The translations under genes were made by a program, and so were the position numbers. Under the pieces are notes generated by a model that was not told where the DNA came from, ran no database searches, and saw only the letters and a program-made list of their open reading frames with translations. DNA of 64,000 bases from Candidatus Ribeiella danica (GTDB lineage: Bacteria > Chloroflexota > Chloroflexia > Chloroflexales > Roseiflexaceae), in the NCBI GenBank assembly GCA_016717335.1, contig JADKFS010000001.1, forward strand, positions 2,542,001-2,606,000, written 5' to 3'. Of this stretch, positions 9,701 through 18,500 are shown piece after piece; the stretch's first letter is position 1, and each line of letters opens with the position of its first letter.

Positions 9701-9944
9701 GTTCGAGCTGGTCGCCGAGCTGCAGAAGAGCCAGCGGCTGCGCGCGATCCCGGTGGTCGTCGTCACCGCGAAAGATATCACCGTCGAGGACCGGCTGCGG
9801 CTGAACGGCTACGTCGAAAAGATCCTGCAGAAAGGCGCCTACAGCCGCGCCGAGCTGCTGGACGAGGTGCGCAGTCTGGTGGAAGCCTGCGTGCGCCAGG
9901 GCAGCACGGCCCGGCCCGAGGTTGTCCCTCGTTCTGACTACTGA
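6762..9944 (+). CDS. Hybrid sensor histidine kinase (HAMP-PAS-HisKA-HATPase-REC-REC)
   Basis: 1060 residues. TM1 lies at about 18-40, followed by an extracytoplasmic domain of roughly 280 residues and TM2 at about 324-346. Then come HAMP (347-400), PAS (about 410-530; YRAIFENSVEGIF), HisKA with phospho-acceptor His557 (NMSHELRTPLNAIIGYSE), and an HATPase domain with the N-box LLNLLSNAGKF and G-box KYGGTGLGL. Two receiver domains follow with acceptor Asp852 (LDVIMPGMDG) and Asp972 (LDLMMPEMDG). It is a membrane two-component sensor that can relay phosphate internally. The ATG at 6762 is preferred over upstream in-frame starts because the upstream stretch is repeat DNA. The single-domain regulator begins 31 bp downstream and is its likely partner. 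Confidence 0.92.
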   Translation: MSSLFSPAIALMNRLRYAQKFALITALFLFPLASVIALLLSATSPQIAFGRAELDGTAYLRPVRQLLEDVSRERILARSAPASAAGARQELLASQARIDADLRAIGLAEARLGGRLRAAEQFAALQRDWQSVKSRIFSAGPGAIEQMHQQLIDDIRGLISQVGDTSNLILDPVLESYYLMDTMLLKLPERADLLAEMKGLGEDAADSRAITPDQRARLTVLAGLLRANIDSAEKGMRVAFHTNPTLEPALGQSLKESSGATQALIEVIVTELIQSRSVTIDPGIYGALAIDALDHSFRHWDLTVVELDRVLQERVDSYILKQRVAVAISLAVLALVTYLLIAFYHSVTRTVATLDQAARRMVGGDMDGVVAIDNRDELGQVVRSFNTVATRLRREWAQAQEDRARAIAAEGQYRAIFENSVEGIFQTTPGGRYLSANPALARIYGYAGPAALQRELTDIARQLYVDSGRRAEFVQLIDERGAVRDFESQVYDRQGAVIWISENAHAVRGPGGELRYYEGTVQDISERRRAEEELRRAKEAAEVANRAKSTFLANMSHELRTPLNAIIGYSEMLQDEAEEQGLAEFVPDLQKIHGAGKHLLGLINDILDLSKIEAGKMDLYLETIDIAQLVRDVATTIQPLVQRLGNRLDLRCDESIGAMRVDATKLQQSLLNLLSNAGKFTQGGTITLSVRSEPPGEGQAQPWIVFEVHDTGIGMSPEQVGRLFQAFTQADASTTRKYGGTGLGLTITRKFCQIMGGDVTVESAAGAGSTFTIRLPAQVADPRVAPPPDDEAPAAEAAEGASLVLVIDDDPTVIELMRHFLGKEGYRVESALGGEAGLRRAATLLPDAIILDVIMPGMDGWSVLAALKSSPALADIPVIMLTIVDDKTMGFALGAADYITKPIDRERLLGILGKYRRDGSPCPVMLVEDDPPTRQMMRRTLERAGWAVAEAENGRVALERIAEQPPEVILLDLMMPEMDGFELVAELQKSQRLRAIPVVVVTAKDITVEDRLRLNGYVEKILQKGAYSRAELLDEVRSLVEACVRQGSTARPEVVPRSDY

Positions 9945-9975
9945 CTACCGGCTACCGGCATACACGGAGGGAGCG

Positions 9976-10350
9976 GTGATCAAGATACTGCTTGTCGAAG
10001 ACAACGAGATGAACCAGGACATGCTGTCGCGCCGGCTGCAGCGCAAAGGCTACGAGGTTGTGCTGGCCGTCGACGGCGGGCAAGGTGTCGCGCAGGCGCA
10101 GGCGCAGGCGCCCGACCTGATCCTGATGGACATGAGCCTGCCGGTGCTGGACGGCTGGGAGGCGACGCGCCAGCTCAAGGCGACCGCGGCCACGCGCGAC
10201 ATCCCAATCATCGCGCTGACCGCCCACGCCATGTCGGGCGACCGGGAGCGGGCGCTCGCGGCCGGGTGCGACGACTACGACACCAAGCCGATCGAGCTGC
10301 CGCGGCTGCTGGAGAAGATCCGGGCGCTGCTGGAGCAGAAGCTTACCTAA
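9976..10350 (+). CDS. Single-domain response regulator (CheY/DivK-like)
   Basis: 124 residues, one receiver domain and no output domain. The acidic pair is EDN near residues 8-10, the phospho-acceptor is Asp52 (LILMDMSLPVLDGWEAT), the conserved Thr sits in IIALTAHAM and the Lys in DTKPIEL. The GTG start at 9976 has GGAGG 5 nt upstream; an upstream frame overlapping the kinase is not family-like. It lies 31 bp after the hybrid kinase, so the two are probably co-transcribed and this protein likely accepts or carries away its phosphate. The output target cannot be told from sequence. Confidence 0.9.
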   Translation: MIKILLVEDNEMNQDMLSRRLQRKGYEVVLAVDGGQGVAQAQAQAPDLILMDMSLPVLDGWEATRQLKATAATRDIPIIALTAHAMSGDRERALAAGCDDYDTKPIELPRLLEKIRALLEQKLT

Positions 10351-10407
10351 AATATGCCCCTCGCCTCTGCCCCCGCTCCCCGATGGCGAGTGCGGGGTGA
10401 TCGGCTT

Positions 10408-10448
10408 GGCGGTGTGGTGCTGCGGCTCCGCCGCAGCACCACACCGCC
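10408..10448. repeat. Long perfect hairpin with CGGCTCCGCCG core
   Basis: An 18-bp perfect stem (GGCGGTGTGGTGCTGCGG on the left arm) with loop CTCCG, between convergent genes. It has the same core type as the hairpins at 5323, 37770 and 53210. Confidence 0.8.
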
Positions 10449-10457
10449 CAACAAATG

Positions 10458-10482
10458 CCCCCTCCCCTGGCAGGGGAGGGGG
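10458..10482. terminator. C/G-rich hairpin, probable terminator
   Basis: CCCCCTCCCCTG pairs with CAGGGGAGGGGG (12 bp). It lies between the convergent regulator and MATE genes and matches the style of the terminator at 5292, but has no U-tract, so termination is inferred from position. Confidence 0.5.
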
Positions 10483-10497
10483 TAAGGGGGAGGGGTC

Positions 10498-11892
10498 CTA
10501 CAGACGCATCGCCTTCCACCTGCCCTGCCGGAAGCGCCAGAGCGCGAGCGCGGCCTGGACGAGGAAGTCGGACGCCATCGCGATCCAGATCCCCGTGAGC
10601 CCCAGCCCCAGCCCGAGCAGGCCGACCACCAGCGGCAGGCGCACGCCCCAGGTGCTGACCAGCTTGGTGTAGAGCGGCCAGCGGGTGTCGCCGGCGCCGC
10701 GCAGCCCGCCCGACATAATGAAGTTGAGCGCCAGCAGCGGCTGAAACAGGCCGGCGATCCGCATCGCCGGCGCGCCCACGTCCGCCACCAGCGGGTCGGC
10801 CACGAACAGGCCGATCAGCTGGTGTGGAAACAGCACCATGATCAGCCCGAGCAGCGTCATCATCAGGCCACCCTGGCGCAGCGACTCGTACGAGCTGGCC
10901 TCGGCCTCGTCGGGCCGGCCGGCGCCGAGCGCCTGGCCCACCAGCGTCGACGCGGCGATCGCGTAGCCCATGCCGGGCAGGAACGAGAGCGACTCGATGT
11001 TGAGCACCACATTGTGCGCGGCGTAGGCCGCCGTGCCGAGTCCCGTCACGAACCGCACGAAGATCAGCAGCGCGCCCTGGAACACCAGCTGCTCGCCGCC
11101 GCTGGGCGCGCCGATCCGCACGATCCGCCGCAGCATCTCCCAGTCCGGCCGCAGGTCGAGCGAGAGCTTGAGGCCCGAGCGCCCGCGCAGCAGCAGGCCG
11201 ACCAGCACCAGCCCGCCGCCGCCGCGCGCCACCGCCGCGCCGACGGCCGAGCCGGCGACGCCGAGCGTCGGCGCGCCGAGGTTGCCGTTCACCAGCAGCC
11301 ACGAGAGCAGGATATTGACGACGTTGACCCCGAGCATCACGTAGAGCGGCGTGCGCGTGTCGCCCGCCCCGCGCAGCGCGGCCGTCCCGATAAACAGCAG
11401 CGCGGCCGGCGCGAACGTGATCGACGCGATCTGCAGGAATGTGACGCCGCGCGGCAGCACCTCCGGCCCGGCGCCGAGCATGCCGACCATGGGCGCCGCG
11501 AGGAGCACGCCGATCGCCGTCACCGCGAAGCCCATCAGCAGGCCGACAATCAGCGACTGGCGCAGGACGCGGTTGGCGGTCGGGGTGTCGCCGGCGCCGA
11601 TCGCGCGCGCGACCAACGCCGTGCTGCCGACGCTGACGGCCATGAAGAAGACCGTGATCAGCCAGACGATCTGGTTGGCCAGGCCGACGCCGGCCAGCGC
11701 CACCGAGCTGCTGTACCCGAGGCTCGCGGCGGCCGCGGCGCCGAGGTGCCCGACCAGGAACGTGTCAGCCAGCCCGACCAGCGTATTCAGGACCTGCTCG
11801 CCGACCGCGGGCAGCGCCAGCAGCAGCACAGTTCGCCGCAGCGTCGGGGGCCGGTCGGACGATGTCAGCAAGGGTTTGGTCGTCGTCGCCAT
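10498..11892 (-). CDS. MATE-family efflux transporter
   Basis: 464 residues with about 12 hydrophobic segments in two similar halves, the normal size for MATE (multidrug and toxic compound extrusion) proteins. The start of half one (LALPAVGEQVLNTLVGLADTFLVG) and the motif ATGTRxP-like ALRGAGDTRTPLYVML, repeated in half two as GLRGAGDTRWPLYTKL, are characteristic. Such proteins export cationic compounds across the cytoplasmic membrane in exchange for Na+ or H+; the substrate cannot be read from sequence. The ATG at 11892 is preceded by GAGGT about 9 nt away. Single gene, convergent with the response regulator, divergent from the LexA-box gene. Confidence 0.9.
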   Translation of the reverse strand: MATTTKPLLTSSDRPPTLRRTVLLLALPAVGEQVLNTLVGLADTFLVGHLGAAAAASLGYSSSVALAGVGLANQIVWLITVFFMAVSVGSTALVARAIGAGDTPTANRVLRQSLIVGLLMGFAVTAIGVLLAAPMVGMLGAGPEVLPRGVTFLQIASITFAPAALLFIGTAALRGAGDTRTPLYVMLGVNVVNILLSWLLVNGNLGAPTLGVAGSAVGAAVARGGGGLVLVGLLLRGRSGLKLSLDLRPDWEMLRRIVRIGAPSGGEQLVFQGALLIFVRFVTGLGTAAYAAHNVVLNIESLSFLPGMGYAIAASTLVGQALGAGRPDEAEASSYESLRQGGLMMTLLGLIMVLFPHQLIGLFVADPLVADVGAPAMRIAGLFQPLLALNFIMSGGLRGAGDTRWPLYTKLVSTWGVRLPLVVGLLGLGLGLTGIWIAMASDFLVQAALALWRFRQGRWKAMRL

Positions 11893-12272
11893 TGTGTGCG
11901 TACCTCGTCGTGAGCGGGCGCCAGGCCCGCTGAGCAGCGTTGACTGATTTTAACAGATGCGCAGCTGGTCGGCCTCGGCCGCCCGACCAGTTTGCGCCGG
12001 CGCGCCGATGGCGCCCGACCTGCCCTCTCGCCTGCTCGCGGGGGCGGGGCCGGGGGTGGGGCGATCAGGCACATCTCTGCGCCGTAAACGAGAACCCGCC
12101 TCGAAAAAAGAGGAGAAGGTGAGGGCCAATGACAGGCCGCGCGGTCCGAGCGCGGACCGTACTACGAACCCATAAGCGGCGCGGCCGTCGATCGCTTCAG
12201 GATGCGGAAAAAGGACAGGGTCGGGCAGGCGAGCGACCAGAAAAAGAGATAGAAGTTTCGTAAAGAAAAGGC
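11893..12272. other. Divergent intergenic region with degenerate repeat
   Basis: No convincing gene. The part around 12040-12115 (GGGGGTGGGGCGATCAGGCAC, then CGCCGTAAACGAGAA) resembles 53285-53350 (GGGGGTGGGGCATTTGGCGC, then CTCCATAAACAAGAA), so it is probably another dispersed repeat. The last 70 bp before 12273 are A-rich, as often seen upstream of a strong promoter. Confidence 0.45.
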
Positions 12273-12301
12273 TTGACTCGGAACACATGTTCTGGTATAC
12301 T
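12273..12301 (+). promoter_or_regulatory. Sigma-70-type promoter overlapping a LexA-type box
   Basis: TTGACT (12273-12278), a 17-bp spacer and TATACT (12296-12301) make a near-consensus housekeeping promoter. The spacer contains GAACACATGTTC (12281-12292), a perfect GAAC-N4-GTTC Gram-positive-type SOS box. Binding of LexA there would block RNA polymerase. It drives the membrane protein gene starting at 12422. Confidence 0.75.
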
Positions 12302-12320
12302 ACGCGCAGCCCGATAAATA

Positions 12321-12332
12321 GAACATACGTTT
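12321..12332 (+). promoter_or_regulatory. Second LexA-type half-conserved box
   Basis: GAACATACGTTT differs from the GAAC-N4-GTTC consensus at one base. It lies 40 bp (about four helical turns) downstream of the perfect box, between the promoter and the gene. Paired boxes at this spacing could allow cooperative repression; this is inference. Confidence 0.5.
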
Positions 12333-12421
12333 TAAATAAACCACTCCTTGACGATGACCGATGGTCGGGCGGGGACAGGGTTGCACCATGCGTGAGAGCG
12401 CTGGAACAGGAGGCACCAGCA

Positions 12422-12961
12422 ATGGCAGTACGTAGTCAAGAAATGCGCAACAACACCGCTCGCCCCGGAGGAACGCAGCCGCGCACGGTGATCTCAGTAC
12501 CGTCGCTATCGCTGCACACGATCGCCTATATTATGACTGCCCTGCTGGCCCTGCTCGCGATCTACGCGATTATGGGCAACGTAATGGGGTGGGCACGCAG
12601 CCGGCTCGACGACTACCGGTACGGCGCGACGCGCACGTACCAGATCGACGAGGTTGTCGGCCACGACGACGGCGCGGGGACGCCGACGCACTTCATTGCC
12701 ATGAATCTGAATCGCCAGGTCACGGTGATCGAGATCCCGGGCGGCGATCCCAGCAAGCTGCGCACGCTCACCGGCCCCTACCTGTTCGGCGCGGGTGAGG
12801 ATAAGACGCCGGTGCTGCTGCGCTTCGACGACCTGAACCGCGACGGCTCCAAGGATCTGGTCGTCAACGTCAAGAACGAAGAGATCGTCTACCTGAACAA
12901 GGACGGCCAGTTCCAGCCGATCACGCCAGAAGATCGCGTGAAGCTGACGCAGAGTCGCTAG
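12422..12961 (+). CDS. Single-pass membrane protein, possibly SOS-regulated; function unknown
   Basis: 179 residues. Residues about 34-58 form one hydrophobic helix (IAYIMTALLALLAIYAIMGNV), with a short basic, Ser/Thr-rich N-terminus before it, so the C-terminal 115 residues are probably outside or at the membrane face. The C-terminal part looks beta-rich and includes LLRFDDLNRDGSKDLVV, which has the DxNxDGxxD pattern of FG-GAP/VCBS calcium-binding propeller blades, but there is room for only one or two such units. The ATG at 12422 is chosen for AGGAGG about 7 nt upstream; the leader from the promoter would be about 115 nt. It is a single gene ended by the strong hairpin at 12997. I do not recognise the family. 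Confidence 0.75.
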   Translation: MAVRSQEMRNNTARPGGTQPRTVISVPSLSLHTIAYIMTALLALLAIYAIMGNVMGWARSRLDDYRYGATRTYQIDEVVGHDDGAGTPTHFIAMNLNRQVTVIEIPGGDPSKLRTLTGPYLFGAGEDKTPVLLRFDDLNRDGSKDLVVNVKNEEIVYLNKDGQFQPITPEDRVKLTQSR

Positions 12962-12996
12962 CGCGCTCTGCCCCTGCCTCCTCGGCGCAAAGACGC

Positions 12997-13042
12997 GACA
13001 CACGATACCCTCTCCCGCCTCAGGGAGGGGGTATCGTGTGTC
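12997..13042. terminator. Bidirectional hairpin between convergent genes
   Basis: A 20-bp stem with one mismatch (arms 12997-13016 and 13023-13042; core ACACGATACCC / GGGTATCGTGT) and loop GCCTCA. It lies 35 bp after the membrane-protein stop and faces the convergent peptide-binding protein gene. TCTTG follows on the plus strand, so there is no strong U-run. Confidence 0.65.
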
Positions 13043-13135
13043 TTGAATGCTATTCCTTGACCTGATCATCACCCGTGCGCGGTCAGCACCCAGCGCTAGC
13101 AGGAATCGACCAGCGACGCGCCAGCCAATATTGGA

Positions 13136-14959
13136 TTAACGCTTCACGCGCATCCACTCAGCGACGTTCCACGTGATCGGGGCCAGTGGGTCGGGGTGCG
13201 GGCCGCGCAGGCCCGGCGCGACGAGCGCGACGCTGAGGCGCTGGAACAGCGGCAGCGAGGGCAGCTCCTGGGTCCAGAGCTGCTGGTGCCGCAGGTATGC
13301 GGCCTTGCGCGCATCGAGGTCGAGCGTGGTCACGGCTTCGCGGATCGCGCGATTGGCGTCGCGCATGCACCAGCCCGAGAAGTTGTCGCCGGCGAAGCCG
13401 TTTTCCAGACTCGGGATCGCAGCGCAGCTCCACAGCAGCAGCCCGCCAGGGTCGGGGCTGGCGATCCAGCCGAACAGGGCCAAGTCGAACTGGCGCTGGA
13501 ACAGCGGCCCGTCCGGGCCGGAGAACTGATCGGAGGGCAGTGGCTGCACCTGGACGTCGACGCCGATCGCCTTCATGTCACGCTGGAACATCTCGGCGAC
13601 CTGTTTGCGGAAGGCCGGCACGTCGGTCGTGAGCAGCGTCAGCGTGAGCGTCAGTCCATCCTGCGCGGCGCGGATCTCGCCGCCCTCGGGCATCTTCCAG
13701 CCGGCCTCGTCGAGCAGCTTGCGCGCCTCGTCGGGGTTGTAGTCGTAGCGCGTGATCTCGTCGGCCGGCGCGGCCTCGGCCTGGTCGGGCAGCACCCAGC
13801 TTGCCAGCACCGCCGCGTGGCCGTCGAACAGCGCGTCGACGATGGCCTGGCGGTTGGTGCCAAGCGCGAGCGCCCGACGCAGCCGGACATCCTGCAGCCC
13901 CGGCACGTCGAGGTTGAAATCGATGTGCTCCCAGATTGGGTTCGACAGGTAGGTGGCGCTCAGCTGGCCGGCGCGCTTGTCCTGGTCGAGCTTCGCCAGC
14001 AGATCGATCGTCGGCCGGTCGGTCGCCGCGACGTCGAGGTTGCCGTTCAGCAGGCTCGCGCGCATAACCTCGGCGTTCGGCTGGAATGCGAACGTCAGCC
14101 GCGAGGCGGCCGGCGGCGGGCCGAAGTAGTGCTGGCTGCGAACCATCGCGATCTCGCGATCGGTGCGGCCCGCGAGGACGTATGGGCCATAGCCGATCGG
14201 CTGGCGCACGAAGTCGCTCTCGCGCACCTTATCGGGCTGGATGTCTTTCAGCAGATGGCGCGGCAGCGGAGTCCAGTAGTTCAGAAAGTAGGTCGGGCTG
14301 GTGAAGTCCGGGCGCAGCATCGCGCGGGTGGTGTGGTCGTCGACCCGCTCGTAGGCGACGATCTGCGACAGGCGATCGCGCGCGTCGTCGCTGGGCGGCG
14401 CGGCCTTGGCCAGCTCATAGGCGAAGACCGAGTCATCGGCGGTGACCGGCTGGCCATCTGACCATGTCAGCCTCGGGTTCCAGTGGAACGTCACGATCAG
14501 CTGGTCGACCTGGGTGATGATATCGGTCGCCGTGGTGGTGATGCTGCCGGTCGCGTCGAGAAAGACGTCGCTCTTGCGGATCTGGGCGTCGCCGTTCTCG
14601 AGCGTGGGGATGCGATCGAGCACACCTGTGGTGGTGTAGGTGTAGTTAAAGGCCAGGATCGGCGAGGGGAACAGCAGCTCGACGATCGGCGCGGCCATAC
14701 GCTGGGCGGTAGGGTCCCTGGCGTAGGGGTAGAGGTCGCGCGGCTGGTCGAGCAGGCCAATCACCCAGGTATCGTCGCGCGCGGCCTGGGCTGCCGCCAC
14801 GGCGGCGTCGGTCGGGGCCGGCCCAAGCGTCGGGGCGACGGTCACGGGCGTCGCGGGCGGCACGCCACCCTCGATCGCGCACGCGGCCAGCAGTATCAGC
14901 GAGCAGATCAGCGCACCTATCCGGGACAGCGGACGTTTGGAGGAAGCTAGCGGTTTCAT
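13136..14959 (-). CDS. Oligopeptide-type ABC transporter substrate-binding lipoprotein
   Basis: 607 residues, SBP_bac_5 (family 5, OppA/DppA-like) throughout. The signal peptide ends in a lipobox LAAC with the modified Cys at 27, so it is anchored on the outer face of the cytoplasmic membrane. Family landmarks include the early PFTSLDP-like block replaced by RDLYPYARDPTAQRMAAPIVELL, then WSDGQPVTADDSVFAYELAK, the RRALALGTNRQAIVDALF helix and YDYNPDEARKLLDEAGW. A Pro/Thr linker follows the lipid anchor. No permease or ATPase gene is adjacent, so this is an orphan binding protein that must use transporter parts encoded elsewhere, or serve as a sensor. Ligand unknown. Confidence 0.9.
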   Translation of the reverse strand: MKPLASSKRPLSRIGALICSLILLAACAIEGGVPPATPVTVAPTLGPAPTDAAVAAAQAARDDTWVIGLLDQPRDLYPYARDPTAQRMAAPIVELLFPSPILAFNYTYTTTGVLDRIPTLENGDAQIRKSDVFLDATGSITTTATDIITQVDQLIVTFHWNPRLTWSDGQPVTADDSVFAYELAKAAPPSDDARDRLSQIVAYERVDDHTTRAMLRPDFTSPTYFLNYWTPLPRHLLKDIQPDKVRESDFVRQPIGYGPYVLAGRTDREIAMVRSQHYFGPPPAASRLTFAFQPNAEVMRASLLNGNLDVAATDRPTIDLLAKLDQDKRAGQLSATYLSNPIWEHIDFNLDVPGLQDVRLRRALALGTNRQAIVDALFDGHAAVLASWVLPDQAEAAPADEITRYDYNPDEARKLLDEAGWKMPEGGEIRAAQDGLTLTLTLLTTDVPAFRKQVAEMFQRDMKAIGVDVQVQPLPSDQFSGPDGPLFQRQFDLALFGWIASPDPGGLLLWSCAAIPSLENGFAGDNFSGWCMRDANRAIREAVTTLDLDARKAAYLRHQQLWTQELPSLPLFQRLSVALVAPGLRGPHPDPLAPITWNVAEWMRVKR

Positions 14960-15519
14960 TGGAATGTGCGTACCATCTTTCGGGCATCCGAGAGCCGTCA
15001 GAGTCTACCGTGTTTTAAGGTATTTGTCCAACCCGCCCCGCGGGAATGCAGGGCTGTTGCAACATCTTTGACCCACCCCTTTGCCCCTCGCCTTTTAGGG
15101 AAGGGGGAATAGATCTGGCGCCTTGGTGCGGTCACGCCCAGAGGGCACCTGTCGACCGCGCCACGACGCCGACAAGAATTCCCCCTTTCCCGCGCGCGGG
15201 AGCGGGGGCAAGGGGGGTGAGGGCCGACGTTGCACGAGCCCTGCGCGAGAATGTTGATAGGCAGGCGCCACAGCGCTTGCAGCTGAGGCAGCATCCTTTG
15301 TTGCAGCATCCTTTGTCGGAGGGGAGCCGGGACCGGCGCGGGTTCCCCAGGCCGAGGACTGGGGCGCAACGCCCCGGAAAAGAGCCGTGCGCCGTGCCCC
15401 AGCGTTTCACGTTTCACGTCGCCCATGCTATACTACCCTCCATTCGCTAGCCGTCGCGATGACGTGCGCCGCGCCGCGGACCCGGCCGCCGCGTGCGCGC
15501 TCACCGCAAAGGAGCGTTC
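14960..15519. repeat. Divergent intergenic region with family B repeat, copy 2
   Basis: 560 bp with no gene. 15282-15382 is a family B copy (AGCTGAGGCAGCATCC, GGCGCGGGTTCCCC, GGGGCGCAACGCCCCGG). Just before it the 14-mer GCAGCATCCTTTGT is tandemly duplicated (15289-15316). C-rich palindromic blocks occupy about 15075-15110 and 15180-15225. A TATACT hexamer near 15430 could be a -10 box for the plus-strand gene, without a clear -35. Confidence 0.55.
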
Positions 15520-18500
15520 GTGCGCGTCCTGCGTTGGGCTGGTCGCTTCTGGACTGGCGTTCTAGCTGTCGCGGTGCTCGTGATCGGGCTGCTGCTGGGC
15601 CTGCGGGTGCTGCTGCCGCTCTTCGCCAGCCCCCCCAGCCTGCTCGAGGCCACCCCGCCCGATGGCGCCGGCGATGTCTCGCCGCGCGCGCGGCTGACGC
15701 TGCGCTTCAGCGGCCCCATGAACCCCCGCAGCGTCGAGCGGGCAATCCGCCTCGACCCCGCCGTCGACTGGGCGCCGCTCTGGAGCGACGACCGCGCCAC
15801 TCTCACGATCTCGCCGACCCAGAGCCTGCGGCCGGACTCCAGCTACCGCCTGACGATCGGCGTCGCGGCGCTGAGCCGGCGCTTCCGCGCGCTCGATCAG
15901 CCGGTCGAGCTGAGCTTCCACACCGCGCCGGCCCCGGCGGTCGTGCGGGTGCTGCCGGCCGACGGCGCCGCCGACGTGCCGACCAGCTCGCCGATCAGCA
16001 TCAGGTTCAGCCGGACGATGGTGCGGGTCGGCGCGCTGCTGCAGCCCGGCCCCCTGCCGGCGCTGCGCTTCGAGCCGCCGGTCGAGGGCCAGGTGATCTG
16101 GCTCGACACGGCCACCGCGCTGTTTCGCCCGGCCGCGCCGCTGCGCCCCGGCACGCGCTACACCGCCAGCCTGGCCGCCGACCTGGCCGACGTGGCCGGC
16201 GGGCGGCTCGACATCCCGTTCTCGTGGACGTTCAGCACGCCTGCGCCGAAGGTTCTGGACACCTCGCCCGCGGACGGCGCGGGCCTGGTCGCCCCCGGCG
16301 CCACGCTTGCGATCACGATCTCGCAGCAGCTCGACCTCAACTCGGTGCGCGCCAGCCTGACGATCTCGCCGACAGTTGCGGGCGCGCTGGCGGCCGCCGA
16401 TCTGCCCGGCGGGCGCCAGCTGGTCACCTTCGCCCCCGCGGGCGGCTGGCAGCCGAGCGCCACCTACGTGGCAAGCCTCGCGGCCGGCGCGGCGCCCACC
16501 AGCGGCAACCTGCCGCTGCTCGCGCCGGTGAGCTGGAGCTTCACGATCGCGCCGCGGCCGACTCTGATCGCGCGCTTCCCCGGCGAAGGCCAGACCCTGC
16601 CGGCCGGCCAGGAGATTAGCCTGGTGTTCAACACCTCGATCGACGAGCAGGCATTTCGCGACGCGGTCGAGTTTACGCCGCCAGCGAGCGGCGTGCGGGT
16701 GAGCAGCAGCGACGCCGAAGTGCGCATCGGGGCCGACCTGCGCGCCGCGACCGTCTACACGATGACGCTGCCGGCGGCGCTGCCCGATCACAACGGCATC
16801 CCGCTCGGGCAGGAGTTCCAGATCCGGTTCCTGACAGCGCCCGCCAGCCCCGCGCTGACGCTGCCCGAGGCGCCAGGGCACCTGGCCCAGGCCGCGCCCG
16901 ACCGCCCGGCCAGCCTGCTGGTCCGGCGAACCAACCTCTCGACGCTGAGCTTCGACCTCTACCAGCTCGACGAGACAACGACGGTGCGCACGCTGGGCTT
17001 CAAGGAGAGCGACTGGTCCGCCTTCCAGCCCGAGCGCTACGGCCAGCGGCTCCTGCGCTCCTGGCGCGTGGCCCTGGCGGATCGGCTGAACACGCCGGCC
17101 GAGGATCGCCTGCCGCTGGCTGCCGACGGCGGCGGGCTGCCGGCCGGTGCCTACTACCTGCGACTGAGCACGCTGGAGGGGCCGCGCGCCGACCTGCTGC
17201 TGCTGGTCGCGCGCACGCGCCTGACGCTGCAGATGAGCGGCGCGACGGCGCTGGTCTGGGCCACCGACCTGATCGACGGCGCGCCGCTGGGCAACCTGCC
17301 GATCGCGCTCTACCAGGGCGGCGCGCTCATCCAGCAGAGCACGACCGACCCGGGTGGCCTGCTGCGCTTTTCGCGCGCAGGCGGCGCCGCCGCCTCCACC
17401 TACGTGGCGCTGACGAGCGGAGATCAGTTCGGGGCAGTCAGCGGGGCATGGGATTCGACCGGCGCGGCGCGCGACGAGCACCACGTCTTCCTGACGACCG
17501 ATCGCGCCGCCTACGCCCCGGGCGAGCAGGTGCGCTTTGCCGGGGTCGCCCGCTCGACCAGCGTGCCGACTGGGACGCTCGGCCTGTCGCGAGCGGGCGA
17601 GGTCGCGCTGAGCGCCCGCGCAATCGCGTCCGGCGACCGGATCTACCAGGCGCGACTGAGCGTGGGGCCGACTGGCGTGTTCAGCGACGCGCTTCAGCTC
17701 GCCGCCGACGCGCCGCCGGGCACCTACTCGCTCAGCGCGTCGATTGACGGCGCGCTGTTCCAAGCCAGGTTCGTGGTTCGGGAAGACTCGCCTGCCTCGC
17801 TCTGGGTGGCCGTCCAGGCCCCACCGCCGCTCATCGACGGCGAGCCGGCAGAGCTGGCTGTCGACGCGCGCACGCCCGAGGGACTGCCGGTCGCGAGCGC
17901 GACGATCACCTGGACGCTCGACGCTGCCCCAGCGCCGCTCTCGCCGGTCGAGGGCTACACCTTCGGCGACGACGAGCGCGAGCCGGCGGCCATACCCCCG
18001 CGCGCCGGCACCGGCCAGACCGACGCCAGCGGGCGCTTCACGCTGGTGATTAGCGACATCTCCGCCGGCGATCTCCCGCTGCGCTACCGGCTGACCGCGC
18101 TGGCAGGCGAGCCGGGCGGGCTGGCCGGGTCCGCGGAAGGCTCGTTCCTGGTGCTGCCCGCGCCGGCCTCCGTCGGCGTGCGGCTGCCTAGCCGGATCTT
18201 CACGGCCGGCCGGCCGGGCGTGGCCGAGCTCCTTGCGCTGGACGCGAACGGGCAGCCCGCCGCGCGCGTCGCCCTGCGCGTCGAGGTCTACCGGCGCACA
18301 TGGGAGCGTGTCGAATCGGGAGATGAGCCCCCAACCTGGCGCCCGCGCGATCGCCTGGCGCTCACGCGCAGCGCCGTGTCGGGCGCCGACGGCAGGGCCA
18401 GCCTGCCGCTGACCTTGCCCGCTGGCGGTGCCTACCGGCTACGCGTCAGCATGGTCGATCGCCAGGGCGTCCGGCTATCCAGCGCGGCCTCGCTCTGGGC

